Assembly: GCA_012932295.1 (NCBI GenBank)
Contig: JAAONU010000013.1
Location: forward strand, 39,942,627-40,006,626
DNA: 64,000 nucleotides
Direction: 5' to 3'
Origin: Cyclina sinensis
Lineage: Eukaryota; Mollusca; Bivalvia; Venerida; Veneridae
This document shows, piece by piece, positions 25,415 to 39,000 of this stretch. The position numbers and the translations under genes were made by a program. Within the stretch, counting starts at the first letter, position 1, and every line of letters starts with the position of its first letter. The notes under the pieces are model-generated. The model saw only the letters and a list, made by a program, of their open reading frames with translations. It was not told the origin of the DNA and did no database searches.

Positions 25415-26429
25415 ATGCCAATTTGTGTAGATATTGAAGAAATAATTATTTCCTTCTGGGTAAGGCTTCTTATAAATGAAAACGGTGAACCACTTAACAA
25501 ATAATCATACTATATATACAGAAATATCTTAAAGTCAATCGAAAATATACAGGATGAGGATCTTAAGAAGAAATATCCATGGTTTTATAACGTTAAGTCA
25601 ATTTTAACTAAATGCGGATTTATTAACATATGGGCCGATCAAAATTTTCCGGGTATAAAATGGTTAAAATTATCTGTAAAACGAAAATTACAAGACTTAT
25701 TCCTGAGGAACTGCTACTCACTTGTTGAGGATTCACCCAATAGTATATTTTATAAAGCGTTTAAACGATCATTTAGTAGAGAGCCATATCTTTCATATTC
25801 ACAAAGTTCTTTGATCTTTAACTTCGCAAAATTTAGGACAAGAAACCACAGGTTACCTGTTGAGACAGGAGGCTGGAGTCGTCAACCTACACATTTGAAT
25901 GAACGTTTTTGTCCATATTGTAGAAACAAAATAGGTGACGAATTTCATTATCTTTTTGAATGTAATTGGTTCGAAAATGAAAGAAAACGATACTTAAAAT
26001 GATACTACTATATGCGACCAAACATGTCTAAAGTTGAACAATTGTTTTGTATGAAAGACACACCTACCTTTTATAAATTAGTTAAATTTTTGAACTTAAT
26101 TGTAAAGAGTGTAAGAACATAATTTGTAATTATTTAAAACGTATTTAAATTGAACAATATGCATTTGATAGTCATCAATATTTGTATTGCATTAGATAGC
26201 CTCGTATTTGTATTGGTGTTCATTCTCATATTGCATGTATTGTACATGTTTGAGAGAATAATAAAGAGCTGTTCTGTTCTGTTCATTCTTTACACTGGTC
26301 AAGTATTCTGATTGTTTGTACGACCTCTCAACAATTAATTATCTACTTATTATAGAATGAAAGAAGTGAAGTGTGAAATACACTGCCTTGATTAATCATG
26401 TGTACAGTTGATTAATTGTATCACATCCA

Positions 26430-28190
26430 ATGAGGAAGATGATCTGTTTCTTACACACGATTTCATTGAAAATTTAAATCCGTATATAGCCAACCTATCA
26501 CAGAAGCGGTAATTGCAAAATGTATAAATGAAATAAATAATCTTGGTAAAAATGGGTGGAATAGTAGTCCAGTGTTAACGTGCTAGACTGGTAACCCAGG
26601 GGTCCCGAGATCGACCCCCGCTCCTCCACAGACATAACTAATTGTCTTTCGGATAAGACGTTGAACCGAGGTCCCATGTATCAGTGCTGTACACTGAGCA
26701 TGCAAATGAATCAGAGGTGTTTCTGGAATGGGATGCTTTCTGTATCTTGCACTATCCCCCACAACATAAATAACTAATCTCTGCGGGGGCGTCGGTCATA
26801 TGGGCAACCGGTACCTACAATAAATAAACTCAAATAGTTAGAAAATAGAAGGCATGCAGTCCTTCGAACGATATTTTAAACAAATAATTAAGGCAATACT
26901 AGTAAATAATAATTTTCTACTAGTCTGCAGTGGACTGTTCAACACTGCATGCTCTTCTTGAGATACTGGAAAAAGAGTAAGAAAAATCTCGTCTGTGCTT
27001 CCATTGAATTTTCCCAATGCTTTTGCGAAATTTGGTGATTTGGTCTTTAGTATAAAATGACACAAAATGACGCAAAATTTTATAGATGGAAAACTTTTTA
27101 GTGTACTACACAATAGGTACCAAAATGTAAAATTCTGTGTTAAACATAATGGAAAACAATCCCAATTTTTCTGGTCAGAAATAGGAGTAAGACAGGGTGA
27201 AAATTCTAAGTCCGATTCTCCTCTCTCTTTATTTAAATGATTATAGCTCTGTTTGGAAACTAACGGTACCGCTATCATATAGCTGGCTGATCGTTTTGAT
27301 ACGAAACTTGACCTAAACTCCTGATCCTACTATGTGCGGACGACACCGTGATCGCTTCTGACAACCAAGACGAATTTCAGTACTGTTTTAACATTTCTAA
27401 TAATAACTGTAGTCCAGGAAACTAACTGTTACCATAACAAGACGGAAACAATAGTGTTCGGACCCAAAAACAGACTTCCAAATTCAGTCTAGGAGGAAAT
27501 GGCATATAGGTAACCGACGCCTACCATTTCCTTTCCACGACTGTATCTTTCCTTTAAGCTAGACACCATGTTAGCAAGCAAGCTAATTAAGCGATGCATT
27601 TATTATAGATGAAAACATACAGCGCGGACTTGCCACCTGATTTAATCATTAAATTATTATGGATCCGAAATCTTCGGTTACGAAAATTTAGCTCTTATCG
27701 AGAAAATTCATAAAATTCATTTATTTCTGAGACGAATTACTTGTACACGAAGTACATGCTTTTAGGCGAACTCAGGTGTTATCCAATGTACGTTAACGTT
27801 TATGTTAAAATGGTACCCTTCTGGTCCCGCCTACTGCGTATTATTGAAAATAAGCTGTCTTCAAATCGTTACTAGCATATAATAAAACAGACTGACAAAA
27901 ACTTTAAATGGATAAGGATAATAAAACATATTCTAGATAGTGTTGGTAGACCTGGTACTTGGCTAGACCAGCGTATCCTAGTTCATAAAATCACGTATAC
28001 ACTCGTTAAACAAATCTTTATACAACAATATCAAAATCACTGGCGAAATTAGTGACAGTTATCGAATAAAATAAACATTAGAACATGAGAAATATTTTAA
28101 CCTTCCCCCTAAAGGAAGATTCCTTGTAGCTCACATGAGCACCACGTGCCAATGGTGAACCATTATGACCTGACTGTGTCCATTTTGCTT
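26430..28190 (+). mobile_element. Second, older LINE remnant, split by a SINE
   Basis: Fragments in changing frames give AVIAKCINEINNLGKN (just before the RT core, near 26500), then, after the SINE, NVKFCVKHNG...GVRQGEN near 27126-27205 and CADDTVIASDNQDEF near 27335 (the YADD box region). It is a relative of the first LINE but clearly diverged from it. Confidence 0.65.
26553..26832 (+). mobile_element. tRNA-derived SINE
   Basis: The tRNA-like head carries a B-box-like GGTCCCGAGATCGACCC near 26600. A conserved central block, CGGATAAGACGTTGAACCGA, follows, with a tail ending near GGTACCTACAATAAATAA. It lies inside the second LINE, so it inserted later. Similar central blocks are common in marine-invertebrate SINEs. 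Confidence 0.7.
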
Positions 28191-28360
28191 CGAGCGACTG
28201 ACGTCGTGCGTCGTCAACTTTTGCTTTAAACAACATCTCCTCTAAAACTACTGGGCAAAATTTATTGAAACTTTGAAAGGGTGTTCCTTACACAAAGCTC
28301 TGCCAAAGTTATTCAAAGAATTCAGTTCCAAAGAATTCAGGGCTAGCACATTGTGGGGAT
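28191..28360 (-). repeat. Fragment of a family A-type element, inverted
   Basis: The reverse complement matches the 3' module of family A (TTGACGACGCACGAC, GAGGAGATGTTGTTTAAAG). No terminal hairpin or monomers are retained. Confidence 0.6.
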
Positions 28361-29940
28361 GGTGTTTAATGAATGATTGTGACCTAAAATGAAGAAACAA
28401 ACATGAACCCTGTATATCAAGTAGTATTGTCAATGATTGGTCGAACAACAACTTCTCTGCAACAAACACTTTTCCTTCATGCGAATGATGTTTGCTCTTG
28501 AGAGGTTGGACTTAATACCTAATCTTGTAAGTTAATTATTAATGTTACCAACAGGCAAACTATACGATTTTAGTAAAAATCTAGAAAAATCTCTGCAATG
28601 TTAGTTATCTTAAAGTTATTTTTTCCTGGTAAATCCTTGAAAATTTGACGTGAATAATTTCTTCTTTCCTTGCTCAAAACCGCTAATTTGATTTGTTTAA
28701 ACCGAAAACGTTCATTAAATTCATTAAACTGAGAAAGTGGCCAGGTTTATTACACTACCGTTTCATTTTGTTAAGTGTTAAATTCCACAGAACATTTCTA
28801 CTTAAAAATATTTATATAAAGATACTACTTTTCCTAGAACAAGAAAATTCGTTCATGAGAAATGCTGACGCGATAACAGATTAAACTAACACATGCCGAA
28901 ATTTAACCTAAAAAATTTTTTCCTGGTAAATCTAAAATTTCTGGTAAAATTATTTCCTGGAATAACGAGAAATAAGTACATTAATCAGACCCAGTTACCA
29001 AGGGCACTTTCAACGAAATATGACAGCATACCTATAAACTATTTGTTTACTGTCCCCCGACTCATTTTCAAGCGTTATGAAGTCTGTAAAGAAATAATAG
29101 TCTATTCATTCCTCTATATCTCAGAACATCCATTTAGCCGCCTGACTAATTCAATAAAGAGCCAAATCGAACATCTGAACTGAATTATATTAAATGAACA
29201 CACAATCCCCATGTCAAATGAACTCACCGAATATTCTCATAACATGTCTGTTAGTAATGTAGTAAGAAAAGGCTGTGTCTAGCTTCTGAAAATCCTTATT
29301 TCTTTATTTGAGTTTCAGTTAACCACTGTTGAAATCCTAAACACACCTATTTACTCCATAGTAAGGAATTCAATACAAATAAATAATAAATTTTCATCAG
29401 TATTTCAATCATTTAAGGTGTGCAGATTACCTTTATCTTTAATCTGTTTCTGATAGGTGTCATAACGGCTTTACCTTTGTCTACTTACGAAAGAAACTAC
29501 TGATCGCGAACGTAGACACCCATCCTCTCTCTCTCTCGCTCTGACTTTATCTGTCGTTGGTACCGGTTTCATATATGATTGACAACCCCAGTTGAGTTTA
29601 GTTATTTTTTGTTGGGGATATTGAAAGGCACAGAAAGCATCCCATTTCGGAAATGACAATGATTCTTTTCCATAATCAGTATAACATAGGTGTGAGTCGT
29701 TAGTGGAGGAGCAGGGTATCGCACTCGCAACCTATGAATTATCAGTACCACGCGTCATCAGTGGACCTCTGTTCCACCCAGACATTAAGTGTAAGTCGGC
29801 GATTATATGCCTTTTGTCACAGCAGAAAGTGTTTACAACAGATACGCTTATGAACTCGGAAAAAGAAGGTACGAGAACATTGTCTCAGATGCTAATATTA
29901 CACAGGAAACAAATGAAAATGTAAAGTCGGCCTTATCATG
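28361..29940. other. C3 upstream region
   Basis: No gene recognised. It holds a short CT microsatellite at 29515-29535. A GC-rich stretch at 29703-29790, read on the minus strand, has a weak tRNA B-box likeness but no cloverleaf. Confidence 0.4.
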
Positions 29941-29953
29941 CACTGAAAGTTCA

Positions 29954-29961
29954 TATAAAAA
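29954..29961 (+). promoter_or_regulatory. Candidate TATA box of the C3-like gene
   Basis: TATAAAAA lies 61 bp before the ATG at 30015, which would put transcription start near 29985 and give a short 5' UTR. No other promoter element was identified with confidence. Confidence 0.45.
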
Positions 29962-30014
29962 GGTGTTTTCATACAGAACAGATATCTTTTCTTTGGGAGC
30001 AAGATGTATTAAAA

Positions 30015-30070
30015 ATGGAAATGCTTACACTTTGTTTTCTTATTGGAACATTTATTGCTGGGACGGAAAG
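30015..30070 (+). CDS. C3-like: C3-like exon 1: signal peptide
   Basis: ATG opens a hydrophobic signal sequence (TLCFLIGTFIAG), ending in phase 2 at AG|GTCTGT. Met3 is an alternative start. Confidence 0.75.
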
Positions 30071-33000
30071 GTCTGTATGTTTTCAAGTTACTTTTTACTT
30101 TTCTGTTTTAGATGACTTTGTAATATGTACTCACAAAAATAAATTAAACGATTGGATGTTGTGTGTTTCGTAGGTCTTTTTTTTCTAAATTGGGCAGGTA
30201 CACATACTTGCAATATTTATGCATTTTTTCAAGTCTGGTTGTATAGGGTAGCTAAGAAGGATAAGTTCAGGACTCAGAACCGATATTTCTTGATATTTAA
30301 CTGGTCATCCAGTATTTGCAATTTCAGATATTTCTGCTCTTTGAATTTGACTGCATTTCGATTGATGTTTTCATTGAAATGATTCAATGATTCAACTGTT
30401 CTACATTTTCTTCTTCAAAATAATGTATTTATCTGGTCATTAGTTTCCTGCTGTTTATAAACAGTTTTGGCACTGTATCTATTTGCACACTTCAATTCAT
30501 ATCAAAATATCCATTTTCCAACTAGGTCGACGCTATTTATTTTGTAAATATTTGACGTTAAAAATAAAATAATCAAATACATTATTTTGTTCAGCGTTCA
30601 GCAGTACTATTTTGTTGTTGGACCGAATGTCATCCGGTTTGAGCACAATGAGACACTTACTGTGAGCATATTTGGAGATCAACAAAATGTTCCTGTCACG
30701 GTATGAATGATGTGGCATCACTATGTGCAAAAAGACTATTTTGAACCTTTTTAAGCCTCAGTTAGTAAACCGAAACACCGAAAAAAAACAAAAAAACAAA
30801 ACAATGACAAGAGCAAGCTAGAATCATCAGTCTTTAAAACCTTAATTGTTGAACTAATACTGATCTAAATTTTAAACTTAATTTCAAAATGTTGGGTGAT
30901 GCATTACTTTGAACTAATAATGATCTAAATTTTAAACTTAATTTCAAAATGTTGAACCAATAAATGAAAGACGTCTTAATGGTAGAATTTATATTAATAA
31001 TAGAAAAGGTGACAATGTTTTTGGGGATGATGATGACGATGATGATGATGATGTTGATAAATACGGATATTCGATTGTGTGAAACATTTTTTTTATTTAA
31101 AAGTAGTCATGGTTATGTTTTGCATTACAAAGTTGTTTGCCAGTTGTATCACTTCCAGACAAAAGTTGAAGCCAACTATTTATTTTTCTATTTTGATACT
31201 CTTTAACTTGCTGAAAAGAGTCATACTTTTTTCTTATTAGGTGTGGTTCGAGCACAAGGGAAAAAAGTTCTCGGAAAAAACAGTAAATGTTCCAAGTGAA
31301 GGTATGTTTTGCAAGAATTACGAAATCAGGCTTTTAGATTATTAGCTTCGCTATTGTTTTGCATTATACTTTAGTAGAAAAGTAGAGTAATGTTTATGAA
31401 AAGATAGATAAAAAATAATAATCATGGAAAATAGTCAATATGTCAAACATACCACATACATGTATATTTCACTTTCAACGGTAAAGAGTGGAACAATATA
31501 ACAATGCATTTAACATAAATAGTTGTAGAAACAACTTTCATTCCAAACATATATTCTCAAAAGCACTTGTGTCAAATTTAATGTTGTGCGTGTCGCGCAC
31601 ATAAATATATATACACCTTACAGAAAGTCAAACAACAAATAGAGGATATTTGTTTGTTTTTGTGGAAGATGAGAATTTATTTCATCGAGTGAACACCATA
31701 TGTGATATTTTCACTCGTGGCTGTGCCACTCGTGAAAATATCAACATATGGTGTTCACGAGATGAAATAAATTCCCATCTTCCACTAAAAAACAAACAAA
31801 TTTTCTTTTTATTTTATGCCAACACGTCAAAAATGGGTTTTTTTTATGACATTTTTAATCAGGGCCTTCAATAAATTCCCCATGGTGAGCCCCAAATCAG
31901 TTAATGCGTACTTTGGTTACTGCGCACAAAAAAGTGCAGACAATCTCTAATACATATGATAACTTTACTTCTGCTGAAATAAACTGAATACACTTTCATC
32001 AAATAACATTTATTTTTGTCTACACAGTTTATCAATATTTATTGAATTTTTGCCATACATACTTTAATTATAAAAGCGGATTAATACTCAATATTCAATA
32101 TTCAATCAATTGAATTGAAAGTCGGCCATATTGGATATTGTCCATGTGAGTTATGTAAACAAATCAGACATTTTAAATAATTTATGGCGAATTTCATCAT
32201 TGTTCACAACTAGGAATTCAATATTATAACTGGATTTAACAAGGTAAATAAATTTCACTCGCTGTCACTGTCTGAAATACAGCGGATTCTCTTGTATTTA
32301 CGTGGTGGGGAAATTCCTGAAGTTTCATCAAGCAGACCAGCTTTTGGACTGGAATTTATGACCTGTTGAGATAGTTGCTGGGTTGCAGTTTTAGAGGAAT
32401 TGAAATTGAAAGTAACATTTCCATGAAAGTGACTGTTCATGAAAAATCCTTTTGGTGCAGGACCAGATTCACTATTTCCTGCAGTGTGGTTCTTGGCTGA
32501 ATCAGGTAAAAAAGTAGTTCGGGCACAAACAGTGTATTATCAAAATGGTAATTTCACTGATTCAAAACAGTGTATTATCACTTTTATCTCACTGATATTT
32601 CCCTATATTTCATTGGTAGGCATAAAATAAAATCATTTCTTTCTCGTTTTGGTCCTGTGACACATATTCACATAAATGTACATGTGAAGAAAAGCACGTA
32701 ATCCGGCATTAAAACCTAACGCCGTTAACACTCATCACAAGATGCACGTGCAAAACGAGAAGTCGGCACTATTTCACGTTTTTCTATTGGTCAAATCAGA
32801 CTGTTCAGACTGAGTTTCGTTTTATGCTTCGTCATTGCACTCATTAAAAAGAAAACGCAGGCTAGTTTCTGTACATTTTTCACTAGTGGCAGTGGTTCGG
32901 CGAGTTTTGAGAGAAGTTGAGGTGGCCCATGCCATTGGAATGCTTCAGGGTGGTGTTTCCCAGAATGACGTTGCTAGGCAGCTCGGCGTCCACAGAACAC

Positions 33001-36000
33001 GACCGTTATGGGGGTGGCAGTTTGATGGTTTGGGGAGGCATCTAGGCTGGAGGACGTAGAGATCTTGTGCTGTTCGGGAGAGGCACGCTGAATTCTGAAC
33101 GCTACTTAGATGACGTCATCAGGCCTCAAGTGATCCCCAAATGAAGGGACTTGGTGATGAATACCTTTTCATGGATGATAATGAGCCATGTAACAGAACA
33201 CGAGTCATTCAAAATGAACATAACGACAACAATGTCACTCGCCTTCATTGGCCAGCCCGTTCCCCAGACCTGATGCCCATCGAGCACGTGTGGGGCATTC
33301 TTAGGCGAGCTGTTTATGGCATGCCCGTCCGTTCCCACACTCTGGATGCCCTGGAAGTAGCCCTTGTGAGGGAGTGGAGAGCCATCCCACAAAACCAGCT
33401 CGACCGCTTAATTGCCTCGCTGCCACGCCGCATTCAGGGCTGCATTGGTGCTAACGGGGGTCACGCTCGCTATTGAAAATAGTTTCACGTGTTTTTGACC
33501 TGAAGTGTTTGAAATTTGCGTTGGCTGTTTACATTTTACAACACCTGTTTTCCATGTGCCTTACTTTTTGTGAACAGTATCGTGAGATCAGAATGGATTT
33601 CCAAGATGCTTTGTTAAATTTCACTTGATGAAATGTTGAAGATTATTTGTGCACCTATTCATTTACTATTGAGGTCTCATTAATTTTTTTTCACAGTTTA
33701 AATGTTTGTTGCTTGACTTTTGTGAGGAGTATATTTGTATGAAACTATTGTCCTACCTAATAAGTAAAATATAGGTTAGCACTTGATAATATACAAATTA
33801 TACTTCTTATTACTGTACGGTATAATCGTTTTATTGATTTGTGGTACAGGATTCACTCGCAACGCCTTGCATATTATCAGAATTCGTATATGGATGTCAC
33901 CCTTCAAATAAATAAACTTATTCTGAAATTTAAATTATCTTACTAGCACAACAATGAAACAAACATGTTTTAGCGAAAGGAATAATAAAGCTGTGAGGTC
34001 AGGTCTTTTTAATTGACTAAGAAGAACGTATTTTTTCTCTTTTCAAATTTATATATACATAGAATGATGCATTCATTAAATCGTATTCGTTCTTTACCTA
34101 TATAATTTAATGGATTTAACTGTGCCAGGATGTTTCCAGTAGTAGTTTTGTATATGTATCTTTCTCATTTTACCTTAGTGTTAAAAAATGTACTCATTTA
34201 TATTTAACGATAAATTAATACAGTTTGATTAATTTACATTTTTGTCTACAGTCATTTTGTATTGTGTTTCTCTTTTTTGTTTTCTTACTGATTAATTTGT
34301 ATTGTAACATTTTTACAACGATTTCATCGTTTTCATTTGTAGTATAAAATTTGTTTGTACTTGAACGCATTTGTATTTTATACGTATACATATCATTTGC
34401 ATTGTATATTTGCGATCTTTTTGGTGTTGTCAATGGTAAGAGAGCGAATGAAAGCTTATCTTATTCCGATAGTGTTTTCGGTGTTACACATATTATACTT
34501 ACACTCCGAAGCTGAAATATCTTTGATTATTGTCACAGAGAGTCCCATACAAACCACAGTGAGAGTCACTGAGAATGATATCTTTGACACTGTCGTCGAA
34601 GAAAAGCCCCGCAGCATCAAGCTATGCTCTCGACGAGCAGGTGACGGCAACATATGCCGGACTTTGGTTCTCAGTTATAGGACTGGGTATCTTATTGTAC
34701 AGACTGATAAACCTATTTACACGCCGTTACAGAGAGGTAAAAATATTGAAAATGTTAATATTTTTCGGGATATAGAAATATGTTTATAATATATGTTTAT
34801 AATAATTTGCTGTTGAATACTGGAATTCCCGCTGCCGAATCCTATTCCTAGTATATATCACAATATGTTTTTTTTTATTGTTGCTTATTTATTTATTGTA
34901 ATAAAGTTAAGTTTGGCACAGCAAACAGTTCTTTAAGGGATATAAGAATAATTCTGTTTAATCCGGGAATAGAACTTTTGAAACTGTCGTTATAGATAAA
35001 CGACTTTGGTTGACATGATTTTATGGAAAAATATTAACACTGTGACGAGGTCGTACAAAGTGTAGAAAGCAAATGATGACTCCTGAACATCAGAAATATT
35101 GTGACTGATAATTGATACCAGTAACTCCCATCATGTACATTTCTTTCCTTCCGTAAGAATCATCCAATAAATATTTGTTAAGTTGCTTGCTTTATTTTTG
35201 ATTGGTAGGAAATTCTCTTTATTTACCAGTTTTATAAGCACATTACATTACTATTTTTAATATTACGTCTGTGCAATGTAAAGTCTGATCTGGCTGATGT
35301 GATTTTGTTTTCAGTCGGAATAAGAGTTTTGGCCCTTGACGAGTCATTGAAAAAAATTTCTGGAGACAAATGGCAAATTGCTATGGACATAGTGGTAAGT
35401 CCTTTCTTAAAATATATCGTTAGATCAAAGTAAGATAAATATTTATATATATCATTTACATAAACGTATAGGGTGCTTACAGGAAATGGTATGAAGCGAG
35501 CCTCTGGCATTCATTGCATTCAGGCAGAAGGTACGGTGCGAAGCTCAGGTAAGCTTGATAATATTTCCACAGGAAAAGTTGAATAAAAATTTTCCTCTTT
35601 GTAACCATAATAGACTATGAAAAAATATCTACCAAGTAAAAGAAAATTGTTATAAACTATTAAAACTTCAATGACAAGGCAGGAAATGAGTAGGTTTATA
35701 GAAGTATGTTCTTGAACAACTGCATAATAGCAAAATTAGAAAATCACAGCAAATTAAATACATTGTGTTATTATAAGACTTACACTCTCTCGCTTAGATT
35801 GGATAAATACTTGTATGCGTTGATCTATGTGTGTTGTTGTTGTTGTTGTAAACTGTTTGTATTTATATAACCTTATGACCGTCATTCATGACGATGAGGT
35901 GTAAATGCTTTAATTGTAAGAAGAAGCAGTCATTCTGTTTTGTTCTGTTATATTTGCCTAATTTCTAACTTCCTTGTCTGAAATCTGACGTTTTATGTAC

Positions 36001-39000
36001 TTTGACTACAGAGACTCATTTTTAAAGTGTTTTTGACTTATAGCTGTATTTACTTATTGTTTGATTTATACGACTTACGCACAGGAGCACGTCCCTAAAT
36101 TAAATACTATTATTCTCATGCGGCAAACATGTGCACATGTTTTTACGGTTAACGACATTTTACATGGCTTTTAGAGTGTATGTGTGATAATTAGGATTTC
36201 TGCAAGAAATAAGCACAGTGCATCTATGATTCATGAATATAGCTTTTTATGTATCGAAAATTGAGAACAAAATGACAAGAAGTTCCAGAGTAGTCCCACG
36301 TATTTCTTAAGTTATATTAATGAAACTTTTGCGCCAACGCATCATTTGATTTGTTTTCTTACCAAATAGTTTGCATTTCTTTTTATATTTTTGATACAAA
36401 ATACTTAGATTATGCGACTGAGTATTTAGAATCTTAAATTTTAGGTTAGCTTATACACCGTGTCCATACGTTACCGGTGGAGGTGGTGCAAGTAACGCTG
36501 GTGTGCGGTATATAACGCCGGTTTTGTGGAGGAATTGGGACACACAGGTAAGAAAATTAAAACTTTTATGCAGTGATTTGTTAAGTTTGGCATCGAGACT
36601 GTACGCAAGATGACCTCATATTATTTACGAATTTTCGTCTTGGCCTGCTTTCTCCCAGATATTTTACGTTTTCTGTATCATTCGTGAAAAAGACGATCAT
36701 TTATGAGAATGCGCTGAAACAGGGCATTGAAAAGTGTCGAAAATACAGTGATAGCGATCCCAAGAGGAAAGTCTAGCTTACCTTAACTAGAAAATTCCAA
36801 CTGGCACTAATTTCCAACCCAGTTTACTTCATTTGACATGTAAAACTATCGGGAAAGATGTTTTCAGGAGAAAACATATGGTAACGCTGGTGTAGGTGGT
36901 GCACTGCCCGACCATGCTTATAACGCTGGTGGCATGGTGGTTTACTAAAATCGCCTTTCTTTACAGTTTTCGATATTGAATAATCAAATTATAGGCCTGC
37001 CTGTCAGCTATTGTTAAAACGAAAATTGTTTTACACACTCTGAGTGGACCACCGTCTTTTCTGATGCAGAATGGAGCTCAAAGTTGCTGTTTAGAGTTTG
37101 CTATATATTATCGTCTGTGTCTGCTTTCTACAAGATCTTTGCAGTTAAAAATTGATAGTAGCCTTTCGATTGGTATCACTTTGGCAAGATCATGGCTATC
37201 TTAGTGCGATATAAATCAGAATTTGGATGTAGCATAGTTGGGTTTTGCATTCAACAATTTATCGATTTAGACGTATTTTCAGGTGTTTAACCTTTAGACA
37301 TACATGGACAAGCGTGTACTAAAACTAATTTCTTTTTGCTTTGAGTTAACACAAGTTTATTGTACGTCGATCTGAAAACATGCTCATGTTTTTTTCTAAT
37401 CTCGGAAATTTCGTCCAAATGATCCTGATCTGGCCTATAATCATTTGATTGATATATGAAGGTCTTTAACTGGCTGTCATGTAGAAAATTTTCCGATATT
37501 TTGGAAAAAAATTCCATTTTTAAATGTTGCTTATGGCTTTTACTACATAACTAACGTTGCACACCATTTATTTATGTCACTCAACTTAATTACATATTTT
37601 ATGAAGTATGTTTTCAGATATGATACAGTTGACAAATTTTGAAATCAGGCATTTTGATCCTCAACGCAATTCAAACTTTCTGATCAGTATATTGACTTTC
37701 GATCATGATTCTGACTTGTGGCTCTTTGTCATGCTTTGTCAGTGAGATATAGAGGTAAACTTTTTTCTAGTGTCCGTCTTTCTCTCCGCCCGTTAACATT
37801 TTGCTCGTTGACACTCAAAGGTCCACATTCAGCGCTCTTGAAAATGTGATCTGGACTGAGTTTCAGAAAACTGTTGAAAATCAAATCTTACTCAAATCTA
37901 ATATACTCAATAACAATTTTGTTTTCTTTTTCACTAACTTAGAAATGAATCTGCTCCGTAATTGTCTTAAGTGGAAATGCTGAATTTATCAAATAATTAC
38001 CGTTGTAGTGATAACATATTGTCACACTGATTTTCAAATCTTTAAGAGCCAGATACACCTCAAGCTACAGATATTTTATCATTTATAAAAGTCTGTGCAA
38101 ACATAACAAAAGTATTCCTCCAAAAAACAAGAGGGCCATGATGGTCCTAAATCGCTCACCTGGGTCTCATTGCTCATGTTACAAGTATCATTGCTGGTTA
38201 TTATGGGTGTTCGTTCTGCGCAAATTTGAATAATTTTGCAATAATTTTGAAGACTCTGGGCGTAATGGTACTCAAATTTTAGCAAAAATAGTTTCATTCT
38301 TCAGGTCCCAGTGAACTTGACCTTTAATCTACAGACCCCAAAAACAATAGGGTTCTTCTATAAAATTATCCTATAAAGTGTGAAAGCTCTGGGTGTAATG
38401 GTACTACAGTTACTCTGCAGATATACTTTTCTATTTACAGGTCCCTGTGACCTTGATCTTTGACCTACTAACCCCAAAAACAATATGGTTCTCTATTTAG
38501 TAAAAGCAATCATCCTATGAAGTTTGAAGGCTCTGGGTGAAATGGTACTCCTGTTATTGAGTTGAAACGGGTTTCACTCTAGAGGTCCCTCTGACCATGA
38601 CCTTTGACCTACTGACCCAAAAAACAAAGCGTTTTTTGTACTCAATAAGGGCAATAACCCTGTGAAGTTGTAAGGCGTTGGGTCAACTGTTACTCAAGTT
38701 ATTGAAAGGAAACAAACTGTGACAGACAAACAGACACCCATGGACAGGGCAAAAACAATATATCTCCATCAGAAGGGCGGGGTTGGTTAGGGGGGACATA
38801 ACAATGAACAGTTGAAGATCTAGTCGTTTGGTGTTTCAGAGCAACAGATTTTTTAAAGTTTTCGCTGTAATTATAAGTCCTTGTGTAAAATCAAATGACC
38901 CCCTCCCCTGCCACCAGTTGGGGGCAGTTTTTACCCGAGGGTATTTCAGTAGGAAAATGTCTATTGCCATATAAAATTTCTTATATATTCCTTATATCTT

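Larger units (their letters stand above)
22260..26285 (+). mobile_element. Decayed APE-type non-LTR retrotransposon (LINE)
   Basis: In order: an ORF tail, then endonuclease (KILTLNVGG near 22396, IAIQETKLDD near 22478, catalytic GDFNSR near 22830). An Asn-rich linker grown from AAC/AAT triplets follows (23730-23795). Reverse transcriptase comes next, with KACGYD, NYRPITLLS near 24036, SFIDLKQAFDT near 24240 and the YADD catalytic box near 24580. A C-terminal CPYCRNKIGDEFHYLFEC zinc-knuckle-like motif lies near 25910, and a TTCTGTTCTG repeat tail at 26272-26285. A C-run at 22718-22732, frameshifts and stops break the frame, so it is not active. The clade is not assigned. Confidence 0.85.

Noticed and set aside
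25095..25445. Clean target-site duplication around the LINE interruption
   Set aside because: ATTGATGAAATAAATT and ATTGAAGAAATAATTA look similar, but the right copy lies within LINE coding sequence, so the boundary is not convincing.
26553..26625. Possible tRNA gene
   Set aside because: A B-box-like stretch is present but no cloverleaf; it continues into a conserved SINE central block.
29703..29790. Reverse-strand tRNA-like sequence upstream of C3
   Set aside because: Only a loose B-box resemblance; no acceptor stem could be paired.
34355..34538. Longer exon 4 with an N-terminal hydrophobic start
   Set aside because: The MG1 residues begin exactly after the TTGTCACAG acceptor and exons 1-3 supply the real start; the upstream open frame is intron.
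36456..36600. Recombination signal sequence with 12- or 23-bp spacer at the CACCGTG end
   Set aside because: No A-rich nonamer occurs at either spacing; only the CAC start and the 5-bp duplication support a link to that superfamily.
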